DNA of 64,000 nucleotides from Micromonospora sp. FIMYZ51 (GCF_038246755.1 NZ_CP134706.1:1364001-1428000), one strand, 5' to 3'; positions 43,073 through 52,079 are shown, counted from the stretch's first letter. Made by a program: numbers and translations. Notes: a model not told the origin generated them from the sequence alone.

Positions 43073-44085
43073 CAGACCAGGTCGCGGCGCCGGAACACGG
43101 CGAAGGCCACGGCGATCAGGCCGGCGGTGAACAGCAGCAGCACGGCCAGCGCCGGCCGCCAGGTCACCAGGTAGCTGCCGTCGCAGTATCCGTAGGTCAC
43201 CTCCGAGCAGGCGCTGTTGTCCCAGCTCGTCACCTGACCATTCAGCCACGCGCTGAGATAGGTGGAGAGCATCAGCTGGTCCGGCCGCGCCGCGTTCAGG
43301 ATTTCCAGCACGATCCGGGCACCCAGCTCCCACACCACCAGGTACGCGGCTATCGCACCGAGCGCCGCCGAGGTGTGCCGCCCCAGCGTGGCGATGGCGA
43401 AACCGGCCGCCGTGGCGAACAGCACCAGCACCAGGCCACGTCCCCAGATCGCGCCCAGCGCGCTCCAGAAGGACGCGTTTGTTGGGCCCGGATAGCCGGC
43501 GATCTGCGCGATGATCCAGAAGGTGACGAGGTAGGCCAGCGAGGCGAGCACCGACAACACCAGGGTCAGCCCGAGCAGCGTGCCCAGCTTGGCGCCGAGC
43601 ACCGTCAGCCGGCGTGGTCGCCACAACAGCAGGTTGACCACGCCACCGGAGTTCAGGTCGGCACCGATGTAGGAGGCGCCGACCAGGAAACCGAACAGCA
43701 CCAGGAACGCCACCAGGAAGTACAGCAGTGGCTCCGCCTGCCGGGTGAAGGTGAACACCCCGGTCAGGAAGTCGGCGGTCACCGGCAGCCGGTCCTGCAA
43801 CGCGGGATCCAGCTCGCTACAGTCGGCCGGTACGTAGCCGAAGTCCTCGACCGGCGGCGGCGCGCCCTGCTCCCGGGCCAGGCAGTGGGCGTGCTGCACC
43901 TCCATCTCCCGCCGCTCGGCCACGGCCCGCTGCTGCGCCTCGGCCAGCTCGACAGCGCTCGGCTGGTGCGAGCCGGCCAGCGTGGTCGCCGCCGTCACGC
44001 CGAAGGCAAAGACCAGCAGGACGACCATCAGCTGCACGAAGCGTCGTGCGGCCAGCCGCTCCACCTCGGCCCGGATCAGGTTCAC
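43072..44085 (-). CDS. ABC-2-type transporter permease
   Basis: 337 residues, six TM helices. The first TM (~17-38) is followed by a ~90-residue extracytoplasmic loop with Cys pairs, then TM helices at ~122-142, ~168-195, ~215-240, ~243-262 and ~310-330. The layout fits ABC-2 export permeases such as those for antibiotic resistance or lipids. GTG at 44085 overlaps the ATPase stop as GTGA. Substrate unknown. Confidence 0.8.
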   Translation of the reverse strand: MNLIRAEVERLAARRFVQLMVVLLVFAFGVTAATTLAGSHQPSAVELAEAQQRAVAERREMEVQHAHCLAREQGAPPPVEDFGYVPADCSELDPALQDRLPVTADFLTGVFTFTRQAEPLLYFLVAFLVLFGFLVGASYIGADLNSGGVVNLLLWRPRRLTVLGAKLGTLLGLTLVLSVLASLAYLVTFWIIAQIAGYPGPTNASFWSALGAIWGRGLVLVLFATAAGFAIATLGRHTSAALGAIAAYLVVWELGARIVLEILNAARPDQLMLSTYLSAWLNGQVTSWDNSACSEVTYGYCDGSYLVTWRPALAVLLLFTAGLIAVAFAVFRRRDLV

Positions 44086-45086
44086 GCGTCAGCTCCCCGC
44101 ACGTCGAGGTCGATCAAGGCCCGATCCTGGTACGGCCCCGGACCGTCCGGCTGCCGAGGGATACCCGGATCCGGCATGGTGCCGGTCAGCTCCAGGAAGA
44201 CACTCTCCAGATCCGGCCGCAGCGGCGTCAGCTCGCGTACCCAGATGCCCTGCTCGCCGAGCGTCTGGCTGACCGTTACCGGATCCGGCACGCCGCCGAC
44301 CACCAGGTGATCGGGGTGGCCGGTGACCGTAAGCCCGGCGGCCCGCAGCAACTCCTCGGCCCGGCCCAGGTCGTCCGCCCGGACCAGGCACTCGTTGCGG
44401 TCGAAACCGGCAAGCACCTGCTCCACCGGACCGGCCGCCACCCGCCGGCCGTGCGAGATGATCGTGACGTGGTCGCAGATCAACTGGATCTCGGCCAGGA
44501 TGTGGCTGGACAGCAGCACGGTCACCCCGTTCGCCGCCAACCCGCGCATCAGGTCGCGCATCTCCCGGATGCCCGCCGGGTCCAACCCGTTGGCCGGTTC
44601 GTCCAGGATCAGCAGCTCGGGACGCTTGAGCAGGGCGGAAGCCACGGCCAGGCGCTGCTTCATGCCGAGCGAGTAGCCCTTGACCCGCTCGTGGCTCCGG
44701 TCGCCCAGCCCCACCTCCTCCAGCACCTCGTCCACCCGGGCCAGCGGCACGCCACCGGCCAGGGCGAGCAGCCGCAGCGTGCGGTAGCCGGTGAAGTTGC
44801 CGAAGAACTGCGGACTCTCCACGATCGCGCCGACCCGGCCAGCGACCCGGGGCAGCTGGCCCGGCGCGTCCGCACCGAGCACGCTCATCCGCCCCGCGTC
44901 GGCGCGTACCAGCCCGAGCAGCGACCGTAGCGTGGTCGTCTTGCCCGACCCGTTGGGGCCGAGGAATCCGTGCACCTGACCGGCCCCGACGTGCAGGTCG
45001 AAACCGTCGACGGCGACCCGACGGCCGCGGCGCACACTGTGGAAGGTCTTACGGAGACCCTCGATCTCGATGACCCCGCTCGGCAT
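44082..45086 (-). CDS. ABC transporter ATP-binding protein (DrrA/CcmA-like)
   Basis: 334 residues. ATG at 45086 follows GGAGGG; an earlier in-frame start would lack a ribosome site. Walker A is GPNGSGKTT, the signature YSLGMKQRL, Walker B ELLILDEPANGLDP and switch VLLSSHIL. The ~100-residue C-terminal extension after the H-loop is typical of DrrA-like exporters. It partners the following ABC-2 permease. Confidence 0.88.
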   Translation of the reverse strand: MPSGVIEIEGLRKTFHSVRRGRRVAVDGFDLHVGAGQVHGFLGPNGSGKTTTLRSLLGLVRADAGRMSVLGADAPGQLPRVAGRVGAIVESPQFFGNFTGYRTLRLLALAGGVPLARVDEVLEEVGLGDRSHERVKGYSLGMKQRLAVASALLKRPELLILDEPANGLDPAGIREMRDLMRGLAANGVTVLLSSHILAEIQLICDHVTIISHGRRVAAGPVEQVLAGFDRNECLVRADDLGRAEELLRAAGLTVTGHPDHLVVGGVPDPVTVSQTLGEQGIWVRELTPLRPDLESVFLELTGTMPDPGIPRQPDGPGPYQDRALIDLDVRGADA

Positions 45087-45185
45087 GGTCCCTCCGGATG
45101 GGGTGAGCAACGACACGGCGCCTCACCATACGGCCACCTCGTACGCCGGTGGGGACCGCCCGGCCGTGCGTGATTGGATGGGCAG

Positions 45186-46031
45186 GTGACTGGTGACCTG
45201 ATCCCCGGCGCCGCCGGTGCCGCACCCGCCCCCTCGCCCGTGGACGCGGATCTGGTGGTCAGCCTCGACGGCGTCGGCGTACGCCGGTCCGGCACCGCCC
45301 TGCTGCACGACGTCGACTGGCGGGTGGAACTGGACGAACGCTGGGTGGTGCTGGGACCCAACGGGGCCGGCAAGACGACCCTGCTCAACCTCGCCGCCGG
45401 GCGGCTGCACCCCACCACCGGCACCGCGCACGTGCTTGGCGAGCGGATCGGCCGGACCGACGTCAACGAACTGCGTACCCGCATCGGGCTGTCCACCGCC
45501 GCGCTCGCCGAGCGGCTGCCCGCCGACGAGCGGGTCCGTGACGTGGTGATGACCGCGGCCTGGTCGGTGGTCGGCCGCTGGCGGGAGAGCTACGACCCGG
45601 CCGACGAGGCCCGCGCCCGCCTGCTGCTCGACCAGCTCGGCGTCGGCTCCCTGGCCGACCGGGCGTACGGCACCCTGTCCGAGGGCGAGCGCAAGCGGGT
45701 GCAGATCGCCCGCGCGCTGATGACCGACCCGGAGCTGCTGCTGCTCGACGAGCCAGCGGCCGGGCTGGACCTGGGTGGCCGGGAGGAGCTGGTGGCCCGC
45801 CTCGCCGAGCTGGCGCAGGACCCGGATGCCCCGGCGCTTGTGGTGGTCACCCACCACGTGGAGGAGATCCCGCCCGGCTTCACCCACGCGCTGCTGCTGC
45901 GCGAGGGCACCGTGATGGCCCAGGGACTGCTGGCGGACGTCCTCACCCCCGACAACCTGACCAAGACCTTCGGCCTGCCGCTGCTCGTCGAACGGGCCGG
46001 CGCCCGCTACACCGCCCGCGCAGATGTGTAA
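45186..46031 (+). CDS. ABC-type ATP-binding protein (soluble, no permease neighbour)
   Basis: 281 residues from GTG at 45186; TTG at 45174 is an alternative. Walker A is GPNGAGKTT, the signature LSEGERKRV, Walker B ELLLLDEPAAGLD and switch VVVTHHVEEIP. The HHVEEIPPGFTHALLLREG ending is typical of the YlmA/ModF-like ATPase group found without a membrane partner. Its role is unclear. It is divergent from the ABC exporter pair, and its TAA stop lies at the first base of a GGGCCC repeat element. Confidence 0.85.
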   Translation: MTGDLIPGAAGAAPAPSPVDADLVVSLDGVGVRRSGTALLHDVDWRVELDERWVVLGPNGAGKTTLLNLAAGRLHPTTGTAHVLGERIGRTDVNELRTRIGLSTAALAERLPADERVRDVVMTAAWSVVGRWRESYDPADEARARLLLDQLGVGSLADRAYGTLSEGERKRVQIARALMTDPELLLLDEPAAGLDLGGREELVARLAELAQDPDAPALVVVTHHVEEIPPGFTHALLLREGTVMAQGLLADVLTPDNLTKTFGLPLLVERAGARYTARADV

Positions 46032-46082
46032 GGAAGGGCCCCTTATTAACGCCTGGTGTAGAGGAAGGGCCCCCTTTTAACA
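46031..46082. repeat. GGGCCC/TTAAC repeat element, copy A
   Basis: Two direct units, AGGAAGGGCCCCTTATTAAC (46031-46050) and AGGAAGGGCCCCCTTTTAAC (46062-46081), start 31 bases apart. Each has a near-palindromic GGGCCC core. The element begins at the stop codon of the ATPase gene. The same pair in inverted orientation, with the same 31-base period, occurs at 52702-52752. It may act as a terminator or be a small mobile repeat of this genus. Confidence 0.8.
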
Positions 46083-46129
46083 AACCGGCCGCCGCGCCGG
46101 CAAATCGCCGTACACCCCGGGAGGCCATC

Positions 46130-47029
46130 GTGCGACAGCCCCGCGTCGTCGTGGTGGGCAGCGCCAACATGGACCTGGTCGCCACCGCCCCGGCCCTGCC
46201 CCGGCCGGGCGAGACCATGCTCGGCACCGACTTCGTCATGGTGCCCGGTGGCAAGGGAGCCAACCAGGCCATCGCCGCGACCCGCTCGGGTGCCGAATGC
46301 GTGTTTCTCGGTGCGATCGGCTCGGATTCGTTCGGCGTCACGCTGCGCGGCCGGATCACCGCCGCCGGTGTCGACACCAGTCACCTGCGCGTCACCTACG
46401 GTGGCTCGGGGGTGGCCCTGGTGATGGTAAATGCCGAGGGCGAGAACGCGATCCTGGTGACGCCGGGTGCGAACGCCTCGATGACTGCGCTCACCGAGCC
46501 CGAACTCGCCGTGATACGCGACGCCGACGTCCTGGTCGCGCAGTTGGAGATCCCGATCGAGACGGTGACCGAGGCCGCAGTGGCCGCCCAGGCCGCAGGC
46601 ACCCGGGTGGTGCTCAACGCGGCACCCGCCGTCCCGCTCCCGCCGCAACTGTGGGCCGCTGTGGATCTGCTGGTGGTCAACGAGAACGAGGCGCAGGCGT
46701 ACACCGGGCGCGGCCGGGAGGACCCGCAGGCGCTGCTCGAATTGGTGCCCCGGGCGGTACTCACCCTGGGTGGGCAGGGTGCCTGGTACGGCGACCGGGA
46801 CGGTACCGCCGTGCACGTGCCCGCCGTACCGGTGGACACGGTCGACTCGACCGCCGCCGGGGACGCGTTCACCGGCGCGCTCGCCGTGGCCTGGGGTGAG
46901 GGTCGCGACCTGGTCGACGCGGTGCGCTGGGCCGCGGCGGCCGGCGCGGCCTGCGTCCGCCGGCTCGGCGCGAGCGTGTCACTGCCCGGCCGCCCCGAGA
47001 TCGACGAACTGTACGTACCAGCGCCCTGA
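46130..47029 (+). CDS. rbsK: Ribokinase (PfkB family)
   Basis: 299 residues. GTG at 46130 follows GGGAGG. The PfkB signatures are present: GSANMDLV at the N-terminus, PGGKGANQA (~38-46) and STAAGDAFTGALAVA (~245-259) with the catalytic Asp. The length is normal for ribokinase. It phosphorylates ribose or a related free sugar with ATP in the cytoplasm. No ribose transporter is adjacent. Confidence 0.85.
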   Translation: MRQPRVVVVGSANMDLVATAPALPRPGETMLGTDFVMVPGGKGANQAIAATRSGAECVFLGAIGSDSFGVTLRGRITAAGVDTSHLRVTYGGSGVALVMVNAEGENAILVTPGANASMTALTEPELAVIRDADVLVAQLEIPIETVTEAAVAAQAAGTRVVLNAAPAVPLPPQLWAAVDLLVVNENEAQAYTGRGREDPQALLELVPRAVLTLGGQGAWYGDRDGTAVHVPAVPVDTVDSTAAGDAFTGALAVAWGEGRDLVDAVRWAAAAGAACVRRLGASVSLPGRPEIDELYVPAP

Positions 47030-47063
47030 CCGCCCCGCCGCCCCGGCCGAGCCGAACGCTGGC

Positions 47064-47250
47064 GGCCAGCGGCGTGAGCTGCCCAGCCGGCGGGGTCACC
47101 CCGGTCGCCGAGAGGCCCGGCGGCAGCCGGCGGCATGAGCTGCTCAGTCGCCGCGCGTAGGCAGGTCACGCTGGTCGCTCCGAAGGCCCGGCAGCCGGCG
47201 GCATGCGCTGCTCAGTCGCCGCGCGTAGGCGGGCCACCCCGGTCGGCCCG
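47064..47250. repeat. Tandem duplications of the 3' end of the GlxA-type gene
   Basis: A block beginning CCGGCGGCATG at 47127 recurs 68 bases later at 47195 with few changes. It includes CTCAGTCGCCGCGCGTAGGC, which spans the stop-codon end of the regulator gene. A more diverged copy begins near 47071. The 182-base gap 47030-47211 thus consists mostly of duplicated gene-end sequence and has no other gene. Confidence 0.75.
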
Positions 47251-48201
47251 AAAGGCCCGGCGGTACGCCGAGGGCGAGGTCCGCATCGCCCGGGCGAAGT
47301 GGTGCCGGTACGTGACCGGGGTGTCGAAGCCGACCGCCGACGCGATCTGCCCGATCGGTGCGTCGGTGGTCTCCAGCAGCGCCAGGCTGGCCCGGATCCG
47401 CTGCTCGACCAGCCACCGGATCGGGCTGGTGCCGGTGGCCCGCGCGAAGTGCCGCAGGTAGGTACGGGTCGACATGTGCGCCTGCCGGGCCAGCCGTGCC
47501 ACGGTGACCGGTTCCGCGAGGTGCGCCAGCGCCCAGGCGAGGCTGCCGGCGATCCGGTCGTCGTCCGGCCCCACGGTCACCGGCGCCTCGATGAACTGCG
47601 CCTGGCCACCGTCGCGGTGCGGCGGGATCACCAGCCGGCGGGCCACCGCGTTGGCGACCGCCACGCCGTGGTCGCGTCGGACCACGTGCACGCAGAGGTC
47701 CAGACCGGCCGCGCTGCCGGCGCTGGTGAGGATGTCGCCGTCGTCCAGGTACAGCACGTCGGCGTCGACCGTCACCGCCGGGTAGCGGCGGGCCAGCAGG
47801 TCCGCGTACCGCCAGTGGGTGGTGGCCCGTCGGCCGTCGAGCAGGCCGGCACCGGCCAGGGCGAACGCGCCCGAGCAGATGGAGAGGATCCGGGCGCCGT
47901 CGCGGTGCGCTCGGCGCAGCGCGGCGACCAGCTCCGGCGACGGCACACCGGCCACGTCGGGCACCCCGGGCACGATCACCGTCGCGGCGGCGGCCAGCAC
48001 GTCCAGGCCGTACGGGCTGTGCAGGCTGGCGCCGCCGAGCACCGGGACCGGGCCTGGTCGCTCGGCGCAGAGCCGCAGGTCGTACCAGGGCACGCCGAGT
48101 TCGGGGCGGGGCAGCCCGAAGACCTCGGTGACGATCCCGGTCTCGAAGACCGACATCCCGGGGTACGCGAGCACGGCGACGCTGCGCTCGACCGGAGCCA
48201 T
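47212..48201 (-). CDS. GlxA/FtrA-type AraC-family regulator with DJ-1/PfpI domain
   Basis: 329 residues. The N-terminal DJ-1/PfpI-like domain (~5-180) has the elbow ILSICSGAFAL, where the Cys is the family nucleophile position. The C-terminal AraC HTH pair (~220-320) includes VARLARQAHMSTRTYLRHF and IGQIASAVGFDTPVTYRHHF. Such regulators control catabolic or amine-related genes; the target here may be the divergent rhodanese. ATG is at 48201. The 3' end has been duplicated downstream. Confidence 0.88.
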   Translation of the reverse strand: MAPVERSVAVLAYPGMSVFETGIVTEVFGLPRPELGVPWYDLRLCAERPGPVPVLGGASLHSPYGLDVLAAAATVIVPGVPDVAGVPSPELVAALRRAHRDGARILSICSGAFALAGAGLLDGRRATTHWRYADLLARRYPAVTVDADVLYLDDGDILTSAGSAAGLDLCVHVVRRDHGVAVANAVARRLVIPPHRDGGQAQFIEAPVTVGPDDDRIAGSLAWALAHLAEPVTVARLARQAHMSTRTYLRHFARATGTSPIRWLVEQRIRASLALLETTDAPIGQIASAVGFDTPVTYRHHFARAMRTSPSAYRRAFRADRGGPPTRGD

Positions 48202-48273
48202 GGCGGGATGTTAGCGGAGTACGTCGTTCCCGCCACTGGCCCGCCCACCGCCTGCCGAACCATGATCACGGGC

Positions 48274-48750
48274 ATGACCAGAGCTTTCGCCGTGCCGGCC
48301 GCCGAACCGGCCGCCGCCGTTCGCCACTTCCTCGCCCGGCTGCGTTTCGAGACCGACGTGGCCGATGTGCACGCCGACCTCACCGCTGCGGCGCCCGACC
48401 TGGTGGTGGTCGACTCGCGAAGTGCGGTCGCCTGGGAGCAGGGCCACCTGCCGGGTGCCGTACACCTGCCCACCGCCCGGATCGTCGCGGCGGCTGCCGG
48501 TACGGTGCCGGCCGGGGCGCGGGTGGTCACCTACTGCTGGGGTCCCGGCTGCGACGGCGCCACCCGGGCCGCGCTGGAGTTCGCCCGGCTCGGCTATCCC
48601 GTCAAGGAGATGCGGGGCGGGTACGAGTACTGGGTCCGGGAAGGGCTGCCCGTGGTCACCCCCGCTGGGCGGATCCACCGCCCGGTGGACGACCTCACCG
48701 CGCCGCGTCCCGCCGGTGCCGCCTGCACCGCCGCTGGCTGCGACTGCTGA
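48274..48750 (+). CDS. Rhodanese-domain protein with Cys-rich tail
   Basis: 158 residues from ATG at 48274; ATG at 48262 is an alternative. One rhodanese domain is seen: VVVDSRSAVAWEQGHLPGAV, then the active-site loop CWGPGCDGA with nucleophile C88 (YCWGPGC), and GGYEYWVREGLPV at the end. The loop is longer than the classic six residues, as in the tellurium/arsenate-like subgroup. The tail CTAAGCDC adds four Cys that may bind metal or carry sulfur. Sulfurtransferase activity is plausible. Confidence 0.8.
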   Translation: MTRAFAVPAAEPAAAVRHFLARLRFETDVADVHADLTAAAPDLVVVDSRSAVAWEQGHLPGAVHLPTARIVAAAAGTVPAGARVVTYCWGPGCDGATRAALEFARLGYPVKEMRGGYEYWVREGLPVVTPAGRIHRPVDDLTAPRPAGAACTAAGCDC

Positions 48751-48763
48751 ACCGGCACCGACC

Positions 48764-48895
48764 GCGACCCAGGGTGCTGGCTGCGACCGATCGACCCAGG
48801 GTGCTGGTCGCGACCGATCGACCCAGGGTGTTGGCCGCGACCGATCGACCCAGGGTGTTGGTCGCGACCGATCGACCCAGGGTGTTGGTCGCGAC
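48764..48895. repeat. 27-base minisatellite after the rhodanese gene
   Basis: Four near-exact 27-base copies (48783-48809, 48810-48836, 48837-48863, 48864-48890) share CGACCGATCGACCCAGGGTG. A truncated copy precedes them (48764-48782) and a fragment follows. It fills the 161-base convergent gap between the rhodanese and the gene at 48912. The unit length equals that of the nagZ/ROK repeat, but the sequence differs. There are no spacers, so it is not CRISPR. Confidence 0.9.
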
Positions 48896-48911
48896 CGCCG
48901 GAAGGTCCACG

Positions 48912-49667
48912 TCAGCCGGTCTCGTCGCTCATCTTCTCGCCCCGCCGCCGGAGCATGCCCAGGCCGGGGATGCCGGCCACGGCCAGCTTGAGATCCCGGG
49001 TGACGTCGAGCAGATCGTGCAGGTCCGGGCCGACCCGGTCCAGGGTGGCCAGGATCGGCAGGACGTCCGAGGTCAGGTGCTGCCGCAGCTTGGGCAACTC
49101 GTCGACCAGCCGAACGGCCGCGGTCACCTCCTCGTGACTGAGCTGCTCGATGAAGTGTTTCGCCATCGGTGCGGCCCGCCGCAACGCCGGCTCGTACGCG
49201 GCAAGCAGTTCGGCGGCGGTGCTCGCCGCCTCGGCCGCGACCCCCACCGTCTCGGCGGCCCGGCCGGCCACCGACTGGGCAGTGTCGATCACACCGGCCG
49301 CCGCCCGGGCCACCCGGTCGGCGGTGGCGACCACCACCCCGGCGGCGCTCGACACCTGCTCGGCCTCGCCGATCACGGCGGTCGCGGCGGCGGTGACCTC
49401 GGCCGCGTTCTCCACCGCGGCGGTGGCGGCGGCACTGATCACGGCGACCTCGCGGACCGCCACGTCGGCGTCGGCGAGCAGCTGATCGGTCCGGTCGAGG
49501 GTCTGCTCGACCCGGTCCACCACGCCGTTGATCCGGGTCAGCAGCGCCTCCACCCCGTCGAGCACCGCGAAGGCGCGGCCCGGGATCGCAGCGAAGGACG
49601 CGGCCGAGTCGAAGGCCGAACGGGTGAGACCGACGACCGCGGTCGGCCGGGGAAGGGGGATCGCCAT
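48912..49667 (-). CDS. Ala-rich, long-helix protein of unknown function
   Basis: 251 residues dominated by Ala/Val heptad-like helices, e.g. VDRVEQTLDRTDQLLADADV and VISAAATAAVENAAEVTAAA. It has neither a signal peptide nor TM helix. The pattern resembles apolipoprotein- or phasin-like amphipathic proteins, or a membrane-surface coiled coil. The C-terminal third (HFIEQLSHEEVTAAVRLVDE...DVLPILATLDRVGPDLHDLL) is more globular. ATG is at 49667. Function unknown. Confidence 0.65.
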   Translation of the reverse strand: MAIPLPRPTAVVGLTRSAFDSAASFAAIPGRAFAVLDGVEALLTRINGVVDRVEQTLDRTDQLLADADVAVREVAVISAAATAAVENAAEVTAAATAVIGEAEQVSSAAGVVVATADRVARAAAGVIDTAQSVAGRAAETVGVAAEAASTAAELLAAYEPALRRAAPMAKHFIEQLSHEEVTAAVRLVDELPKLRQHLTSDVLPILATLDRVGPDLHDLLDVTRDLKLAVAGIPGLGMLRRRGEKMSDETG

Positions 49668-50109
49668 GGGTCAAGTGTGCGCCGAGCGGCCCTGGTACGC
49701 CGGACGACCCCGGCACCAGCGCGTCGGGCGGCCCCGGTAAGCCGGACAACCCCGGCACCAGCGCGCCGCGCTGCCGGGCCGGGTGCCGCGCTGCCGGGCC
49801 GGGTGCCGCGCTGCCGGGCCGGGTGCCGCGCTGCCGGGCCGGGTGCCGCGCTGCCGGGCCGGGTGCCGCGCTGCCGGGCCGGGTGCCGCGCTGCCGGGCC
49901 GGGTGCCGCGCCGCCGTCGGCTCGCGGTGTCCACCACCCGGCGTGCGGCTCGGCCGCGAACGTCAGACCCCGCCTCGACCGGCGGGCGCGGAGCCAGAAT
50001 CAAATGTTGCTCAATTCCATGGATGTCGTAAGCCCTGCTGGCGGTGGGCCGCCTAGCTTCAGGTCACTGTGGATCACGAACATCATCGATGAGCACCTGG
50101 AGGAGCACC
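49668..50109. other. 442-base gap: repeats and the amidase-operon promoter region
   Basis: No gene is supported. The left part holds a 42-base-period direct repeat (GCCGGACRACCCCGGCACCA at 49699 and 49741), then the 20-base minisatellite. From about 49980 on, a more AT-balanced stretch (around 49998-50040) probably contains the promoter of the amidase operon. AGGAG before the ATG at 50110 is the ribosome site. Confidence 0.6.
49765..49904. repeat. 20-base minisatellite, seven exact copies
   Basis: GCCGCGCTGCCGGGCCGGGT is repeated seven times without change from 49765 to 49904, followed by a partial copy. Exact identity suggests recent expansion. Its CTGCCGGGCCG core is shared with the 27-base repeat at 41618. 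It lies in the divergent gap between the Ala-rich protein and the amidase operon. Confidence 0.95.
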
Positions 50110-50412
50110 ATGGCGCCTACTCCGCCAACCGATGCTGAGTTGAACACCCTGATCCGGGCCCGGCTCGCCGCGCTCGGCATCGACCTCGACCAACTTCCGC
50201 CAGGCACCGCCGCCGACCCGGAAACCGGCTCGCCGGGCCGCGACTCGGTGCTCGCCTCACTGCGCTCCTTCCTGCGCGGCACCGTGGTGGCGCTGGCCGC
50301 GTACCAGTTGCCAACACCCGATGCGGCCGACCCGGACACCGCGAAGGCGCTGTCCCAGCAGCGGGTGCCGATCCTGTACCCGGCGAACAGCACCGAATGG
50401 CGGAAGGCATGA
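50110..50412 (+). CDS. Small partner protein of the amidase, function unknown
   Basis: 100 residues. ATG at 50110 follows AGGAG. The N-terminal half is helical (TDAELNTLIRARLAALGIDLDQL). The middle RDSVLASLRSFLRGTVVALAAYQ is followed by a Pro-rich end VPILYPANSTEW. No family is recognised. GatC/AtzG-like small subunits accompany some amidases, but no clear match is visible. Its stop overlaps the amidase start as ATGA, so the two are translated together. Confidence 0.6.
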   Translation: MAPTPPTDAELNTLIRARLAALGIDLDQLPPGTAADPETGSPGRDSVLASLRSFLRGTVVALAAYQLPTPDAADPDTAKALSQQRVPILYPANSTEWRKA

Positions 50413-52037
50413 GCGCTCAACCACTCGACCGCTCGATCGATCGGCGGGCGTTCCTGGCCCGCGCCGCCGCGCTTGCCACGGCCTCCGCGGTGGGCACCAC
50501 GGTCGCGCTTCCCGCAGTGGCCGCAGCGAGCCCGTCGGCGGCGAACGCCCGGGCCGCGAAGAAGGCGCTGGATCGCCCCAGCGCCTACGTCAAGCCACGT
50601 CCAGAGGCTGTCGCCGACCCGACCGAACTCACCATCGCCGAGGCGGCCTGGCTCATCCGGGCCAACAAGCTCACCCCGGAGGAGTTGGTCGAGGCGTACC
50701 TGGCGCGTGTCACCGCGTACGACGGCGTTTATCAGGCTTTCAACCTGGTGCTCGCCGACGCGGCGCTGGCGGCGGCGCGGGACGCCCGCCGCCGGCCCCG
50801 ACGCGGCGCGTTGCACGGCATCCCGCTGGCCATCAAGGACAATTTCTACACCGAAGGGGTGCCCACCACCGCCAACTCCTTCCTGTTCCAGGACTTCCGG
50901 CCGCCGTACGACGCGACGGCGGTGGCCCGGCTGACCGCGGCCGGCGGGATCGTGCTCGGCAAGACCCAGATGGGGCCGTTGGCGACCACCCGGGCCACCA
51001 CCCCGGCCGGTGTCGTCACCACGGTCAACGCCTGGACGCCGACCAACCGCAACACCGACCCGGGTGGGTCGTCCACCGGCACCGCGACGGCGGTGGCCGG
51101 CCGGATGGCCACCTCGGGTATCGGCACCCAGACCGGCGGCTCGATCACCGCCCCCGCCAACGCGCAGAACCTGACCGGGCTCAAGCCGACCATGGGCCGG
51201 GTCTCGGCGGCCGGCATCATCCCGCTCAGCTACACCCGCGACCATCCGGGTCCGGTGGCCCGCGACGCCAAGGACGCCGCCATCATGCTGACCGCGATGG
51301 CCGGCGAGGATCCCGCCGACCCGCGCAGCCAGGGGCTGCCCGAGGTGCCCGACCTGATCGACGCGGCGACCCCGGTGTACCAGGGACACCGGGTCAAGCT
51401 GCGCTGGAAGAGCCGGATCGGGGTGCTGCCCGGCTTCGCCAACGGCACCTCGGCGACCGCGCTGGCTCGCCAGGCGTACCTGGCTCAGCTTGCCGCGATT
51501 CCCGGCGTCACGCTTGTCGACGTCGCCCTGCCCGAGGGCTGGAACGAGTTGACCGGCACCACGTTCAACAACATCCGCCTGCCGGAGCGCAGCGAGCCGT
51601 TCATGCCGTACCTGCGTACGGACCTGCGCGGTTTCGGGGTCTCCGTGACCAGTTGGTTGCAGGGGGCGTTGCTGGGGAGCAACGAGTTCATCACCGGCCA
51701 GCGGGCCAAGCTGGTGCTGCTGGAACGGGTGCTCGACGAGCTTTTCGACAAGTGCGACGTGGTGGTGCAGACCGGACCGGTGCCGTTCGACATCCTCGGC
51801 CTGCCGGAGATCGCCTTCCCGATCGGCGCCACCGCCGCCGGGGTGCCGATCGGCACCATTCTCGGTGGCCTCCCGTACGCCGAGGCCCGGCTGCTGTCGG
51901 TGGTCGCCGCGTACCAGGCGGTGACGGACTGGCACCTGCGGCGGCCGGCCGATCCGCCGACCGCCGCCGCGACGCAGCGCGCCGCGGCGGACGTGCCGCG
52001 GTTGACCGCTGAGCAGGTCGCCGAGCTCACCCAGTGA
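50409..52037 (+). CDS. Tat-exported amidase-signature family enzyme
   Basis: 542 residues. ATG at 50409 overlaps the small partner gene. A twin-arginine signal (IDRRAFLARAAALATASAVG, RR at 12-13) directs folded export. The amidase-signature triad is K143 in AIKDNFY, S221 in GGSSTGTA and S245 in GTQTGGSIT, with the expected spacing of 24 between the serines. It hydrolyses an amide or related bond outside the cell; substrate unknown. Fungal 6-hydroxynicotinate-type or glutamyl-amidase activities are among the possibilities. A terminator follows at 52080. Confidence 0.88.
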   Translation: MSAQPLDRSIDRRAFLARAAALATASAVGTTVALPAVAAASPSAANARAAKKALDRPSAYVKPRPEAVADPTELTIAEAAWLIRANKLTPEELVEAYLARVTAYDGVYQAFNLVLADAALAAARDARRRPRRGALHGIPLAIKDNFYTEGVPTTANSFLFQDFRPPYDATAVARLTAAGGIVLGKTQMGPLATTRATTPAGVVTTVNAWTPTNRNTDPGGSSTGTATAVAGRMATSGIGTQTGGSITAPANAQNLTGLKPTMGRVSAAGIIPLSYTRDHPGPVARDAKDAAIMLTAMAGEDPADPRSQGLPEVPDLIDAATPVYQGHRVKLRWKSRIGVLPGFANGTSATALARQAYLAQLAAIPGVTLVDVALPEGWNELTGTTFNNIRLPERSEPFMPYLRTDLRGFGVSVTSWLQGALLGSNEFITGQRAKLVLLERVLDELFDKCDVVVQTGPVPFDILGLPEIAFPIGATAAGVPIGTILGGLPYAEARLLSVVAAYQAVTDWHLRRPADPPTAAATQRAAADVPRLTAEQVAELTQ

Positions 52038-52079
52038 GCGACCGCCGGTGCTGTTGCCGGTGTCGCCGAGGGTACTGAT

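Noticed and set aside
48764..48895. CRISPR array
   Set aside because: Units are directly adjacent without unique spacers and no cas gene is present. The same holds for 41618 and 49765.
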